Under the pieces are notes generated by a model. The model was not told where the DNA came from, did no database searches, and worked only from the letters and a program-made list of their open reading frames with translations. From positions 40,428-104,427 of the IMG/VR virus record IMGVR_UViG_3300029911_000010: 64,000 nucleotides of DNA. One strand, given 5' to 3'. The translations under genes and the position numbers were made by a program. Origin of the DNA: a virus. Numbering within the stretch: position 1 is the first letter of the stretch; each line of letters opens with the position of its first letter. Of this stretch, positions 42,206 to 50,447 are shown piece by piece.

Positions 42206-42757
42206 TCATGCAGCCGTCGTATCCTTGGCTGTATCCGTACGCCCCAGCACGCCCCTCTTCCTTATCGCAACTGTCACATGAAAATCGTATTTCCCCTCGT
42301 TAGGCAAACTGCTTAAGCCGTAGCTGCGCCGCAACTCCTGCAACTCCGGTGAATGCACCCGCAGTATCCAGCACTTAGCCACATCAGGCCAGCCAGCCGG
42401 CTCCAGCTCCATTAGACGGCCGATGGTGTAGGTGAACGTCTTGCCGCGATCGTTGAGCAGCTTGTCAGTCCCGCCGATGATGGAGATATCCTCGGGGCGG
42501 AACACAGTGATGTGGGCGTCCAGCTTGCCTTCGTGCAGCGGCAGCTCGATGCCGGTTTCGTCCATGGCATCAAAGATGCCGCGAACCATGGCATTGGGCA
42601 CCGACAGCAGGCCGTAGGGCTTATCGCGGTGCTGGGCGACGTACAACCGGCCTGACAGGTTGTAGGCCGGCACCTGGTCATTGGCAATCTTCTCGCCCAG
42701 GCGGTACGCCTGGTTGTGCCAGTAACTGAAATTGTCGATGGGGCTCAGAACGCTCAT
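42206..42757 (-). CDS. 2H phosphoesterase-like protein (183 aa)
   Basis: 183 aa with two H-x-T motifs, DAHITVF (about 82) and FHVTVA (about 160), the signature of the 2H phosphoesterase fold (cyclic phosphodiesterases, RNA ligase-like enzymes, and the anti-CBASS Acb1 family). The motif spacing and length suit the family. The start codon overlaps the preceding stop (ATGA). The substrate cannot be told from sequence: cyclic oligonucleotides, tRNA splicing products or others are possible. Confidence 0.65.
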   Translation of the reverse strand: MSVLSPIDNFSYWHNQAYRLGEKIANDQVPAYNLSGRLYVAQHRDKPYGLLSVPNAMVRGIFDAMDETGIELPLHEGKLDAHITVFRPEDISIIGGTDKLLNDRGKTFTYTIGRLMELEPAGWPDVAKCWILRVHSPELQELRRSYGLSSLPNEGKYDFHVTVAIRKRGVLGRTDTAKDTTAA

Positions 42758-42912
42758 TGCACTGCAGGTCCGAAAACGTGATAGCCGAGCAACGCAAGCA
42801 GGATGAAAACCACAAGCCAGGCGCTTGATCGCCGTTCAAACGGCCATAAGACTACGCCGCTGAAAACGACGGAAATCACGAAAATGATCCAAAACCAATT
42901 TCCAGCATTCAT
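42754..42912 (-). CDS. small two-helix membrane protein (52 aa)
   Basis: Read directly: SD CGGAGAG, ATG, 52 codons, TGA overlapping the next ATG. Two hydrophobic segments (about 6-23 and 31-46) with a short basic loop ERRSS between, a holin- or antiholin-like layout. Next to another N-terminal membrane protein. Lysis function is a guess. Confidence 0.65.
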   Translation of the reverse strand: MNAGNWFWIIFVISVVFSGVVLWPFERRSSAWLVVFILLALLGYHVFGPAVQ

Positions 42913-42961
42913 GGTAACTCTCCGGTGAAATTACTTGCCGCCAGTTCGACGCCTATCCTGT

Positions 42962-43351
42962 TCACTTCTGATCCATCGATAAGCGAGGATCGGGTCTGTC
43001 AGCCGACTGAACCTGACGAACCATGCGCTGACGAGTTTGCTGCACGTCAGGATTGCCGGCAATGGCAACCAGCTGGGCCGCTACCTCCGGGGGCAGCATC
43101 TGGTTAGCCATGTTGACCATGTTGGTGTTGTGTTCCTGCATGGCGGCTTGCAGCTGCTCGATGGACTTGCCGTGAGCATCGACCACGGGATTACCCCGTA
43201 TCGCCTGGATGACCATGACAGCCACCTGACCGATGATCCATATCAAGATGGCGACGTTGGAAAGCGACCACTCACTGCCGCCAGTAGACGGAGGCAGCTG
43301 GCCGAGAACGACGAAGTATCCGAGGGGAATAAGAGAAAGAAGGAAAGCCAT
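42962..43351 (-). CDS. membrane-anchored protein, holin-like candidate (129 aa)
   Basis: 129 aa. Two N-terminal hydrophobic segments (about 2-20 and 32-52) then a soluble Gln/Met-rich helical tail. ATG chosen from AAAGGAG, which is in a hairpin loop (43352-43367). Paired with the 52-aa membrane protein just downstream. Could be a holin or a spanin-like component. No endolysin was recognised nearby. Confidence 0.65.
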   Translation of the reverse strand: MAFLLSLIPLGYFVVLGQLPPSTGGSEWSLSNVAILIWIIGQVAVMVIQAIRGNPVVDAHGKSIEQLQAAMQEHNTNMVNMANQMLPPEVAAQLVAIAGNPDVQQTRQRMVRQVQSADRPDPRLSMDQK

Positions 43352-43367
43352 GGTCACTCCTTTGACC
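43352..43367 (-). promoter_or_regulatory. CsrA-type GGA hairpin at the SD
   Basis: RNA GGUCA[AAGGAG]UGACC: perfect 5-bp stem, ANGGAN hexaloop, directly before the ATG of the membrane protein. Confidence 0.7.
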
Positions 43368-43415
43368 CAACCTCAGTTTGTACCCTGTCTTAGATTGCAT
43401 AATACTCGACGATAG

Positions 43416-43697
43416 TCACTGGTACAAACGATACCCCTCGTACTGATCTCCCCTGTGATAGTTTGCCGGGCAGTCGCATGCTTCGGTCAACAGCGCCAGC
43501 GCCGCCCGCACGCTGGCTTGCGAATGGCCCCAAACAGGCCCGATCCTCTTGCCCGACGCCCGGCACTCCACCACGACGCAGGCTTGCTTCTTACTGACCT
43601 TGGGGTTTATCGCCGATCCAAAGTAAACCGTGGCTCCGGCAGTCTTGGAGCTGCCACCTCGGCTGGATGTGCGCTGGCGGGGACGACGCATGGACAT
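43416..43697 (-). CDS. hypothetical protein (93 aa)
   Basis: 93 aa. Basic, Ser-rich N-terminus and a globular second half (ACVVVECRASGKRIGPVWG). Start ATG at the stop of the preceding gene (TAATATG); no strong SD, coupling likely. No family recognised. Confidence 0.55.
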   Translation of the reverse strand: MSMRRPRQRTSSRGGSSKTAGATVYFGSAINPKVSKKQACVVVECRASGKRIGPVWGHSQASVRAALALLTEACDCPANYHRGDQYEGYRLYQ

Positions 43698-43698
43698 A

Positions 43699-44559
43699 TT
43701 ATTGCTGCTCGCCGGATTTTCTCAGCTTGGTAATCCGTCGCTTGGGCCGGCGACTTAGCTTGTCAGCAAACGCCTTTCGCGGGTCAGGGTCATCAACAGG
43801 TTTGCTTTCGCTGGCATTGCCCAGCGCCAGAATCTTCTCGGCACCGGGAATCAGCTTGGCAATGATCAGTACGCTTCGCGGGTGCATCGGCGTGCCGCTC
43901 TTACTGTAAGCTTCCAGTTGGTCGTACACCTGCTGGGCCGTGGCGGCGATGGTGCCGGCTGGCATTTCCTGGAAGTCCGGGTCGACCGCCAGCTTGAGAC
44001 GGATCTCGCTGACCGTGATACTGATCATGTGACCGGCAGCAACCGCCTGGCCGTCGCCCGGCGGAACGATCATGTTGTTCTGGGCTGCCCAGTTGGCGAC
44101 GTTCCTGCTGAGCACAAGCCGGGGCATGGCGTTGTGTGCGCCGGGCACCAGGGCACATAGCTCCTGGATTCGCAGCAAGATGTCTTTCTCCAGGGCTTCC
44201 ACCCGGCTGGTCTGCCCAGCCATCGACGCCGCATCCCGCTTGCGATACAGGGATGTCAGGTGATCCTCCAACGTCTTTTGCATCGTCGTCCGCTCGTGAG
44301 CCGACAAGCCGCCGACTGGCATGGGCGAATGGCCGGTTTCACGCCTGGACATCTCGCGGGCGAAATTGCTGGCAAAGAACCGGTCAACCCGGCAACCACA
44401 CGGGTAAAGCCGCCAGATCTGCTGGGCGGGCACCGTCGAGGCATCACAGCCGGAGAAGCCCTGCACCGGCCTTTGACAGCTAGGGCAGGGAGTCTCCAAC
44501 TGCGAAGTCAGCGACTTGGAGTAGATCTGGGGCCTGTTGTACGGCGAGGTGTCGCTCAT
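43699..44559 (-). CDS. hypothetical protein with an N-terminal zinc-type cluster (286 aa)
   Basis: 286 aa. CPSC (about 25) and CGC (about 54) could form a zinc knuckle. A coiled-coil-like helix (about 95-135) and a charged basic C-terminus follow. The ATG overlaps the preceding stop (ATGA). No family recognised. Confidence 0.65.
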   Translation of the reverse strand: MSDTSPYNRPQIYSKSLTSQLETPCPSCQRPVQGFSGCDASTVPAQQIWRLYPCGCRVDRFFASNFAREMSRRETGHSPMPVGGLSAHERTTMQKTLEDHLTSLYRKRDAASMAGQTSRVEALEKDILLRIQELCALVPGAHNAMPRLVLSRNVANWAAQNNMIVPPGDGQAVAAGHMISITVSEIRLKLAVDPDFQEMPAGTIAATAQQVYDQLEAYSKSGTPMHPRSVLIIAKLIPGAEKILALGNASESKPVDDPDPRKAFADKLSRRPKRRITKLRKSGEQQ

Positions 44560-45725
44560 GGTAACAGTTTAGCGTTCTTCATCGCCGGGACCATCACGCG
44601 GTTGACCTGCATGTCCAGGCGTCCGTTCATCTGTATCAGTCGGCGGATGGAGGCTTCGGCTGCCAGAAGCCGGGTCATGGGATCGTCAGCTGACAACGGC
44701 GCTGGATTGTCGGCCGGATGATTGACCACTTCCTGGGTCTTGACCTCCAGCGGGCCAAAGCAGCCGCCCAGCGCCTGCTGGGGAAGCGTAGTCCAGTTGA
44801 CCGCCGCCTTGAACGTGCCGCTGGACGTAGACCAGCAGGCGGCACGCACTGACGGATTTCCGGAGTCCAACGGTTGGTAGATCGCCTTGTGATAGCCCGA
44901 CGCCCAGCGGGCCACCGCGCAGTTGGCCTGCTCCATGGCATTGATCACGTCGGCCGGCACCAGGTCGTAGCTGACGCCCTGGTTGTTGGTGTCGTTGCAG
45001 TAGACTATGCCTCGAAGGCCGGCCGTCACCGCCAGCCAGACCTGGGCGTTGATTTCGGCCGCCGTGGCGTAACGACGATCGACTGCCCAGTTGTTGAACT
45101 GGTTGCCCAGGCCGATGCAGCCGATCTTGGGCTTGTTGGACCACTGATTCATGACCGACAGCACGTGGGTGACAATCTCCAGGCTGGAGCTGGCCGACCA
45201 GCCTGCCAGCGGATAAATGTCGTTGCCCAGCCAGTCAGCCGCCTTGATGTAGTGCTGGTAGATGGCCGGGGCCTGTCCGTTGGGCCAGCTCATCACGTAG
45301 TTGTTGCTGAACATGACGGCCACCGGCAGCTTGGGCGCTACCGTTTTCATCGTCGAGTAAGCCAGCTGTAACGTGTTGGGATCGATCTTGGACGAATCCG
45401 GCTCGTCGCCGTGCAGCCACGCCAGCAAGCCAACCGTCAAGGCATCCCGCGACAAGCCGGCCTGGTCGGTGAACTCAGCCAGGGGAGCCCGCATCTGCCA
45501 CAATTCGTTGACAGTAGCCTCGGACGACCAGTGATTAACGTTGTAGCCCTGGGGGATCTCGACGACGGTGTTGATGCCGCGTCGCTTCCAACGGACAAAA
45601 TCCTCGCTGGACGGCTGCCACACGCCAATCGGGAAGTACGGCGGCGTTGAGAGGGTGATTTGGGGCACGACTGTCTCGACGGCCAGTGTCGAAACATCTG
45701 GTCTCGTCGCAGATCCGGTTGTCAT
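44556..45725 (-). CDS. TIM-barrel glycoside-hydrolase-like protein (389 aa)
   Basis: 389 aa. The middle (about 25-280) reads like a (beta/alpha)8 glycosidase: FPIGVWQPSSEDFVRW, GINTVVEI, LLAWLHGDEPDSS with a possible catalytic Glu in GDEP, and WLGNDIYPLAGW. The C-terminal part has beta strands and a helical, Met-rich tail. A phage protein like this may be a tail or head-fibre enzyme acting on surface glycans. AGGAG 4 nt before ATG. Could be a non-catalytic glycan-binding barrel. Confidence 0.65.
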   Translation of the reverse strand: MTTGSATRPDVSTLAVETVVPQITLSTPPYFPIGVWQPSSEDFVRWKRRGINTVVEIPQGYNVNHWSSEATVNELWQMRAPLAEFTDQAGLSRDALTVGLLAWLHGDEPDSSKIDPNTLQLAYSTMKTVAPKLPVAVMFSNNYVMSWPNGQAPAIYQHYIKAADWLGNDIYPLAGWSASSSLEIVTHVLSVMNQWSNKPKIGCIGLGNQFNNWAVDRRYATAAEINAQVWLAVTAGLRGIVYCNDTNNQGVSYDLVPADVINAMEQANCAVARWASGYHKAIYQPLDSGNPSVRAACWSTSSGTFKAAVNWTTLPQQALGGCFGPLEVKTQEVVNHPADNPAPLSADDPMTRLLAAEASIRRLIQMNGRLDMQVNRVMVPAMKNAKLLP

Positions 45726-45753
45726 GAATTCTCCTGTAAAACAACTTTTACGG

Positions 45754-46245
45754 TTAGTCCTCGTTCGTTTCCAGCTGACTCAAAACGTCGTTGCCGTTCA
45801 TGTTGGCCCGCTCCTTGATGGCAGCTGCGTCCCAGCGGTCGCAGTCGCTCAAAGCCTCAATCACGGCGTCCTGGGCCTGCTCGGCGCTCTGCCCGGCGGC
45901 ATAGCCTTGAGAGTCGGGTCGCAGCGAACGCCAGATCGCCAGCAGGTTGGCCCGAACGTAGCGATTAAAGTTGACCTGGCTGCGTCCGGGGCCGGCGCTG
46001 GGCTGCTTCTTGGTGTGCCCGGCCACATTCAGCAACTGTTGAGCTTGCGATACGTAGACAAAGGCGTTGACGACGGAGTACAGGTGAGGCGAGTAGCTGC
46101 TGATCATGCACGGATACTCAGCCGGCTTACTCTTCCATTCGATCTGCTGCCATCCCCTTTCTTCCTCGTATTGGCGGCAGTACGACTCCCAGGCTTGCTC
46201 GGACGGGATGATTGTCCATCCCGATCCTGTTTCTTTTGTGTCCAT
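45754..46245 (-). CDS. hypothetical protein (163 aa)
   Basis: 163-aa helical, Gln/Ala-rich protein with an acidic C-terminus. Weak SD (GGAAA). Next to the winged-helix gene by 1 bp. No family recognised. Confidence 0.6.
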   Translation of the reverse strand: MDTKETGSGWTIIPSEQAWESYCRQYEEERGWQQIEWKSKPAEYPCMISSYSPHLYSVVNAFVYVSQAQQLLNVAGHTKKQPSAGPGRSQVNFNRYVRANLLAIWRSLRPDSQGYAAGQSAEQAQDAVIEALSDCDRWDAAAIKERANMNGNDVLSQLETNED

Positions 46246-46246
46246 G

Positions 46247-46495
46247 TCAATTGTTTCCGTTAAGGCGTTTTTGTTCTTTGACCAGCCATCTCTGGTTGCG
46301 ATCGGCCCAGGCAGTCAGCAATGACTTTCGCCGGTAGCCGGTCTTGTCCCGCAGACGTTTGAGAATAGAGCGGATGGTCTCCGTGGGAATATCCAGCTCA
46401 ATGCTCATCTCAATGCAGGTCGAGCCGACCGGCAGACGCATTGCCACGACAATTTCTTTGTAGCTAAGCTCCGGCTTTTCCGTCATCGTTATCAT
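46247..46495 (-). CDS. small helix-turn-helix protein (82 aa)
   Basis: 82 aa. LPVGSTCIEMSIELDIPTET then IRSILKRLRDKTGY is a winged-helix-type DNA-binding pattern. Basic C-terminus. The start ATG overlaps the stop of the glycosyltransferase gene. Could regulate transcription; target unknown. Confidence 0.65.
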   Translation of the reverse strand: MITMTEKPELSYKEIVVAMRLPVGSTCIEMSIELDIPTETIRSILKRLRDKTGYRRKSLLTAWADRNQRWLVKEQKRLNGNN

Positions 46496-47358
46496 AGATT
46501 CTCCACGACTTGTTCAACTTCGCTGTTGTCTCCGATGGCGGGAATCTGCGGATAGTGCTGTTGCGTCGGGTTGTAGACAAATGCCCTGCCGTCGTGTCCG
46601 CAGACGTCGACCGGCCCATCCCAGATATACCTGTCCAAATTAGTCTCAATGAACGATAGGCGGCGTAGAAGCGTCAGCGATGATACGCACTGCGCGGTGT
46701 TGCCGGTCTTGCGACGAAGATTTTCGTACCCCTGCAAATTGTCGCCCCGGATGCCGACCTTCATCCACCACCACTCGTACGGGCAGTTGTACAGGTGTTT
46801 TTGCTTGTCCATCAAGCTGCGACCGATGGCGGCCGCCGGCTGGGTCTTACGCCGCAGCGCCCGAGGCAGATCCAACGCCCGCAGATCATCGGCATAGGCC
46901 ACCATGCTGGTCTCGACAATCCGCGTCCACATATCCCTGTACCGCTCCTCATAGTCGATGGTGAACAGCTCGTTGCTGTCGAAGTAGTGATACATCGCCC
47001 CGCTTAGATAACACGGCGACAGCGGCATGCAGCCGCTGATCTGTCTGACCAGCCGGTCGGGATGGCTGACATCGTCGTCGTCCCAGAACATGACGTACTT
47101 GCCGCAATCCAGTGCCGCACGCAAACCGACAATTACCATGTCATGCAGGCTGACAGGCTGATGAACCATAAGCAAGGCGGCATTGCTCATGTCGTTTCTG
47201 GTGACGATTTCCCTCTCGTAGTTTTCGTCGTTGATGATGATCAACAGCTTTTTATTCAAATAGGTCTGGGCATTGAACGACCGGATCGATCGGCAGAGAA
47301 GCCCAAGCCGATCCGGACGGCTGATGCAGATCCCGATGATTGTTCCCGAGTCAGACAT
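46492..47358 (-). CDS. glycosyltransferase, GT2-like (288 aa)
   Basis: 288 aa. GT-A fold pattern: GIGIxISRPDRLGLL-like N-terminus (GICISRPDRLGLL), VMFWDDDDVSHPDR with the metal-binding acidic motif (about 96), then a helical C-terminal half. ATG at 47358 chosen from AAGGA five nt upstream. Transfers a sugar, probably onto a virion protein or host glycan; donor and acceptor unknown. Lies with two further glycosyltransferase-like genes. Confidence 0.75.
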   Translation of the reverse strand: MSDSGTIIGICISRPDRLGLLCRSIRSFNAQTYLNKKLLIIINDENYEREIVTRNDMSNAALLMVHQPVSLHDMVIVGLRAALDCGKYVMFWDDDDVSHPDRLVRQISGCMPLSPCYLSGAMYHYFDSNELFTIDYEERYRDMWTRIVETSMVAYADDLRALDLPRALRRKTQPAAAIGRSLMDKQKHLYNCPYEWWWMKVGIRGDNLQGYENLRRKTGNTAQCVSSLTLLRRLSFIETNLDRYIWDGPVDVCGHDGRAFVYNPTQQHYPQIPAIGDNSEVEQVVENL

Positions 47359-47366
47359 GGCTGTCC

Positions 47367-48251
47367 TTATTTGTTGATAGTGATAACGACGGGGCACTGG
47401 TCGATCCAAGGCCGCATGTTAAAGACGTCGGAAGGCATAGTCCCACCGAAGCCTATCTGCACGCTGGTCGGCTCGATGTGCAGCCGGGTAACCTGATCCA
47501 GCGTAAAATATTTACGTCGAATTGCCTGCACGCCGCAACGATAACAAGTTTCCGCGTGCGTAGTGATGATTCCCTCATCCTCCCAGCTTCTAAGTTCTGA
47601 CGTGTCGTTGATGCGTGCCGGAAAAACCTGCATGTTGTCATTCAACACGAATGAAGCGCTGGCCTGCCAACAACTCGGACACGATCGCACACAAACAATT
47701 CGAGAATCCAGCCACGGTTTAAGCAACGGCAAGTCGACCTTAATCCACCCACGCAACGTTGCTTCGATCATGTTGCAGCCGCCGTGATGGACGACGGTCT
47801 TGGTCATCTCGTACGGCAGCATATACTGCTGGCCGTCGACCCAGGCGTAACACACGGACGGCTGACCATCCAGATGTCCGGTGATCTCCACGTTGGCCAT
47901 CTTCGGCGAAATATTAGTGTGAATTGACGGGTTACCGCCCAAGGCAATCAGCGTGAAATATGTGTCGTGTAAATCGGCAGCATCGTGCTTGGTCAGGTCA
48001 ACTTTAGCCTCGGTACATATCAAACCGATGTGCTCATCTGCACCGACCTTCAAGCGCATCTTGCTCTTGGCAGCTGTGAAGTCGGTGGTTAGCTCCACCC
48101 TGGCGGTTACGATCGGCTGCGCCCCGTGATGCTCGCTCCACGAACCTGACATGGCAGACATGGCAGTAGTATCATCCGGCAGCGACAGCAAGGCAGAAGG
48201 AGCGGCGGCAGAACCCAGGGCTAAACGCAGGAAATCTCGACGTGTGGACAC
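47367..48251 (-). CDS. secreted protein with Tat-like signal (294 aa)
   Basis: 294 aa. The N-terminus STRRDFLRLALGSAAAPSAL has the twin-arginine motif followed by a hydrophobic, Ala-rich region, as in bacterial Tat substrates. The body has two CxxC pairs (CPSC, CYRCG). GTG start; the SD GGAGG is buried in a 14-bp stem directly upstream. Probably exported folded, perhaps with a metal. Function unknown. Confidence 0.7.
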   Translation of the reverse strand: MSTRRDFLRLALGSAAAPSALLSLPDDTTAMSAMSGSWSEHHGAQPIVTARVELTTDFTAAKSKMRLKVGADEHIGLICTEAKVDLTKHDAADLHDTYFTLIALGGNPSIHTNISPKMANVEITGHLDGQPSVCYAWVDGQQYMLPYEMTKTVVHHGGCNMIEATLRGWIKVDLPLLKPWLDSRIVCVRSCPSCWQASASFVLNDNMQVFPARINDTSELRSWEDEGIITTHAETCYRCGVQAIRRKYFTLDQVTRLHIEPTSVQIGFGGTMPSDVFNMRPWIDQCPVVITINK

Positions 48252-48295
48252 GGTAAAACCTCCGATGAACTTAAGTGCTCGTCGGAGGTTTTACC
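48252..48295 (-). promoter_or_regulatory. SD-sequestering 14-bp hairpin
   Basis: Perfect 14-bp inverted repeat (48252-48265 with 48282-48295, 16-nt loop). In the RNA the 3' arm contains GGAGG and ends immediately at the GTG of the Tat-leader gene, so the ribosome-binding site is fully paired. Could also terminate the upstream transcript; there is no U-tract. Confidence 0.8.
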
Positions 48296-48319
48296 CGAAA
48301 GGGTGAGCCAGCTCAAGAG

Positions 48320-48550
48320 TTAAGCCATCTCGACTAGACAATGTGTCGGGTCGATAAAAGGCTCTGCGACTAATAGACGGCAAGTGGGCGTCCCGTCGTT
48401 GACGGGCTCGGTGGGGTCCAAGTCAACGGCAATACGCCGCACGAAAGCTTCGTTGGGGATCATCTCGGAGAGATAAAACCCCAGTCCTCGAAGCTCGCGA
48501 GCGGTGATGTGCCGCCGCCGGCTGTAGGGCTGTTCCTGGTCGTTCTTCAT
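48320..48550 (-). CDS. hypothetical protein (76 aa)
   Basis: 76 aa. Basic N-terminus and an alternating hydrophobic body (RRIAVDLDP). The ATG chosen gives a compact protein, but no clear SD is present. No family recognised. Confidence 0.5.
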   Translation of the reverse strand: MKNDQEQPYSRRRHITARELRGLGFYLSEMIPNEAFVRRIAVDLDPTEPVNDGTPTCRLLVAEPFIDPTHCLVEMA

Positions 48551-48698
48551 TGGCGGGAACCTGCATGATACCGTTGGCCTCCATACCGTTTGCTGTATCC
48601 TGGATGCAATTAGGGTTGTACGCAATCGGTGTACCGTGAAAGATACTACCCAGACTACCGGGGGCAGGTAAAGAGAATTCTAGAAAAATCCACCAGGA

Positions 48699-49067
48699 TC
48701 AGGCCATCGGGATGCTGATCGGCGGAATCAGGGCTCCGCCGCCGGGGATCAATACGTTGGCGGCGAACTTCAAGGCAAAGTTGAGAATCACCGGGACGAC
48801 TGCCGCGAAGATAGCGTCGGCGTTGGCGGCAATCCGCAGCCGGTTGGCTTCCAGCAGCGCCAAAGCTTGATCATTAACCTGGTCGAGCGTGTCCTGGTCA
48901 CCGGCAGCGCCGGCGTCGATAGCAATGCCGACGATGTTCAAGGCGTAGGTCTGCAGATCACTTTCGGCACCCTGGATGATCGGAGCCAAAGCCTCAGACA
49001 ACGTCTGGGCGGTGATGGTCTTGAGATCGGTAATTCCGGCTGGGGTGATACGATAAAGCTGCATCAT
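48699..49067 (-). CDS. hypothetical protein with hydrophobic C-terminus (122 aa)
   Basis: 122 aa. Helical body, then a hydrophobic segment (about 92-120, VVPVILNFALKFAANVLIP) that may insert into a membrane or pack in a capsid. Two adjacent ATGs; weak SD. No family recognised. Confidence 0.6.
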   Translation of the reverse strand: MMQLYRITPAGITDLKTITAQTLSEALAPIIQGAESDLQTYALNIVGIAIDAGAAGDQDTLDQVNDQALALLEANRLRIAANADAIFAAVVPVILNFALKFAANVLIPGGGALIPPISIPMA

Positions 49068-49104
49068 GGATTTTGCCCGCAGAAGAACCCACAGAAGAAC
49101 ACAG

Positions 49105-49509
49105 TTAGTTGGTCGCCGGCTTGGCTCCGCCAGCGGTGAGCACTTCACGTAGGATCTTGGTGTCGTTGAGGTTGGCTTGCAGCTTATAAGACGGCAGCTT
49201 GGCGTTGGCGTGGTCGTAAACGTCGGTGCGATTGCACACGTCGTTGAGCGGCGCTGAAATAGTGCTGGCCTGCACCGTGGGGTTGACCAGCTCACTGCGG
49301 ACAAAGGACGACTGGCCCAGGTCGTGCGTCCGAGTAGCCATGTCCAGCGTAGTATCGGCGTTGATGTAGGCGTCGTGACGGTTCAGCACGCGGGTGGTAG
49401 TGCCGGAGATCTTGGTGGTGTCGATCTGGGTGCTCAAGACCGAGCAGCCGGCCAGCAAGCCGATACAGAGCAGTTGAAGTACGCGAAACGATGACTTGGC
49501 ATGACGCAT
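49105..49509 (-). CDS. predicted lipoprotein (134 aa)
   Basis: 134 aa. A signal peptide with lipobox LLAGC (Cys about 22) marks it as a lipoprotein. The mature part is Thr/Asp-rich. ATG chosen after AAGGAG. First gene after the consensus promoter at 49691-49719, with an about 175-nt leader between. Phage lipoproteins often act in superinfection exclusion or lysis; role here unknown. Confidence 0.7.
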   Translation of the reverse strand: MRHAKSSFRVLQLLCIGLLAGCSVLSTQIDTTKISGTTTRVLNRHDAYINADTTLDMATRTHDLGQSSFVRSELVNPTVQASTISAPLNDVCNRTDVYDHANAKLPSYKLQANLNDTKILREVLTAGGAKPATN

Positions 49510-49645
49510 GGCCGGCTCCTTGAACAACTGAGGTTAGTCTGACGGGGCAAGCGTCCATTCTTGCCTGCGGCTCAGCCACGTTCTTCCGTCAGAAAACCCT
49601 CAGCCGACATCGCCGTGGCGCAAAACAACTTTTGTCATCCTTAAC

Positions 49646-49676
49646 TTCTTCCGCCACACGGCGGGCAACGGAAGAA
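49646..49676 (-). promoter_or_regulatory. hairpin in the lipoprotein leader
   Basis: 8-bp arms (TTCTTCCG/CGGAAGAA) with a nested CGCC/GGCG pairing, inside the 5' leader downstream of the promoter at 49691. No U-tract follows. Possible leader structure. Confidence 0.4.
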
Positions 49677-49690
49677 CGGCAGCGCTTGAA

Positions 49691-49719
49691 AATCTAAATT
49701 AGCAGCTCACAGTTGTCAA
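49691..49719 (-). promoter_or_regulatory. near-consensus sigma70 promoter
   Basis: Minus strand TTGACA, 17-nt spacer, TAGATT. It sits just after the stop of a glycosyltransferase gene and about 180 bp before the lipoprotein start, with a structured leader between. Confidence 0.7.
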
Positions 49720-49725
49720 TAGCTT

Positions 49726-50445
49726 TCACTTGAGCACCGGGGTTTGTCTGCCGTCCATAATGTACCGGCGGCACCATTTGACCACGGCCGAGCGATGCTG
49801 CCCGTGAGCCTTGAACCTCGTGCTGATTGCCTGGGGATTGCCCCGGTCTTCGTTGGAGTACGCCAGCTTGTAGGTCCGGTTCAGCCGACCGCTTTCGGCC
49901 ATCGCCGTGTAAGACAGGACGATGTCTTCGCCGTTGCCCGTGGGCACGCCGGGCAGCTCGCGGATGTGCTTGGTGCCCCAGGCCACCGCACGGCCGCACA
50001 GCCACGGGCTGGTGATCAGAGCACGAGTCAGGACGATCTCACACGGGCCAACCACCAGATGGGGCGTGTAGTTGCCGTCCAGCGTCGGCTGGCGTCCAAT
50101 CAAGCCGTGAATCGTCAGCGGATCTTTCTTGTGATAATCGTGCAGCGCGTCAATGGTTGAAGCCGGCAACAGCAGGTCGTCGTCGACGATCATCACCGAG
50201 TTGCCTTCGGCGGCAGCGCCCATCATGTAGCGGGGGTACAGGCCAAAATCGTGATGAGACCTGACGTAATGCACCTTGTCCTTCAAGTCGTCGAACACGC
50301 CTGGCGGCAAAGGGCTGGCAACGCTGGCGTCCCAGACGATGATCTCGCCGATGTTGTGGCAGCCGTGATACTGCTTGACAAAACGGATCACGTTGGCGGA
50401 TCTGGCCCAGTTCATGATCACCACGGAAATGCGGTCTGTTCTCAC
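49726..50445 (-). CDS. glycosyltransferase, exostosin/GT64-like (239 aa)
   Basis: 239 aa. GT-A-type pattern: ISVVIMNWARSANV, EIIVWDAS, VMIVDDDLLLPAS (acidic metal motif), and NGEDIVLSY near the C-terminus. GTG start chosen: AGGAG precedes it and it begins 3 nt after the upstream TAA. Longer frame lacks an SD. Acceptor unknown. Cluster with the GT2-like genes suggests virion or surface glycosylation. Confidence 0.7.
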   Translation of the reverse strand: MRTDRISVVIMNWARSANVIRFVKQYHGCHNIGEIIVWDASVASPLPPGVFDDLKDKVHYVRSHHDFGLYPRYMMGAAAEGNSVMIVDDDLLLPASTIDALHDYHKKDPLTIHGLIGRQPTLDGNYTPHLVVGPCEIVLTRALITSPWLCGRAVAWGTKHIRELPGVPTGNGEDIVLSYTAMAESGRLNRTYKLAYSNEDRGNPQAISTRFKAHGQHRSAVVKWCRRYIMDGRQTPVLK

Positions 50446-50447
50446 GA

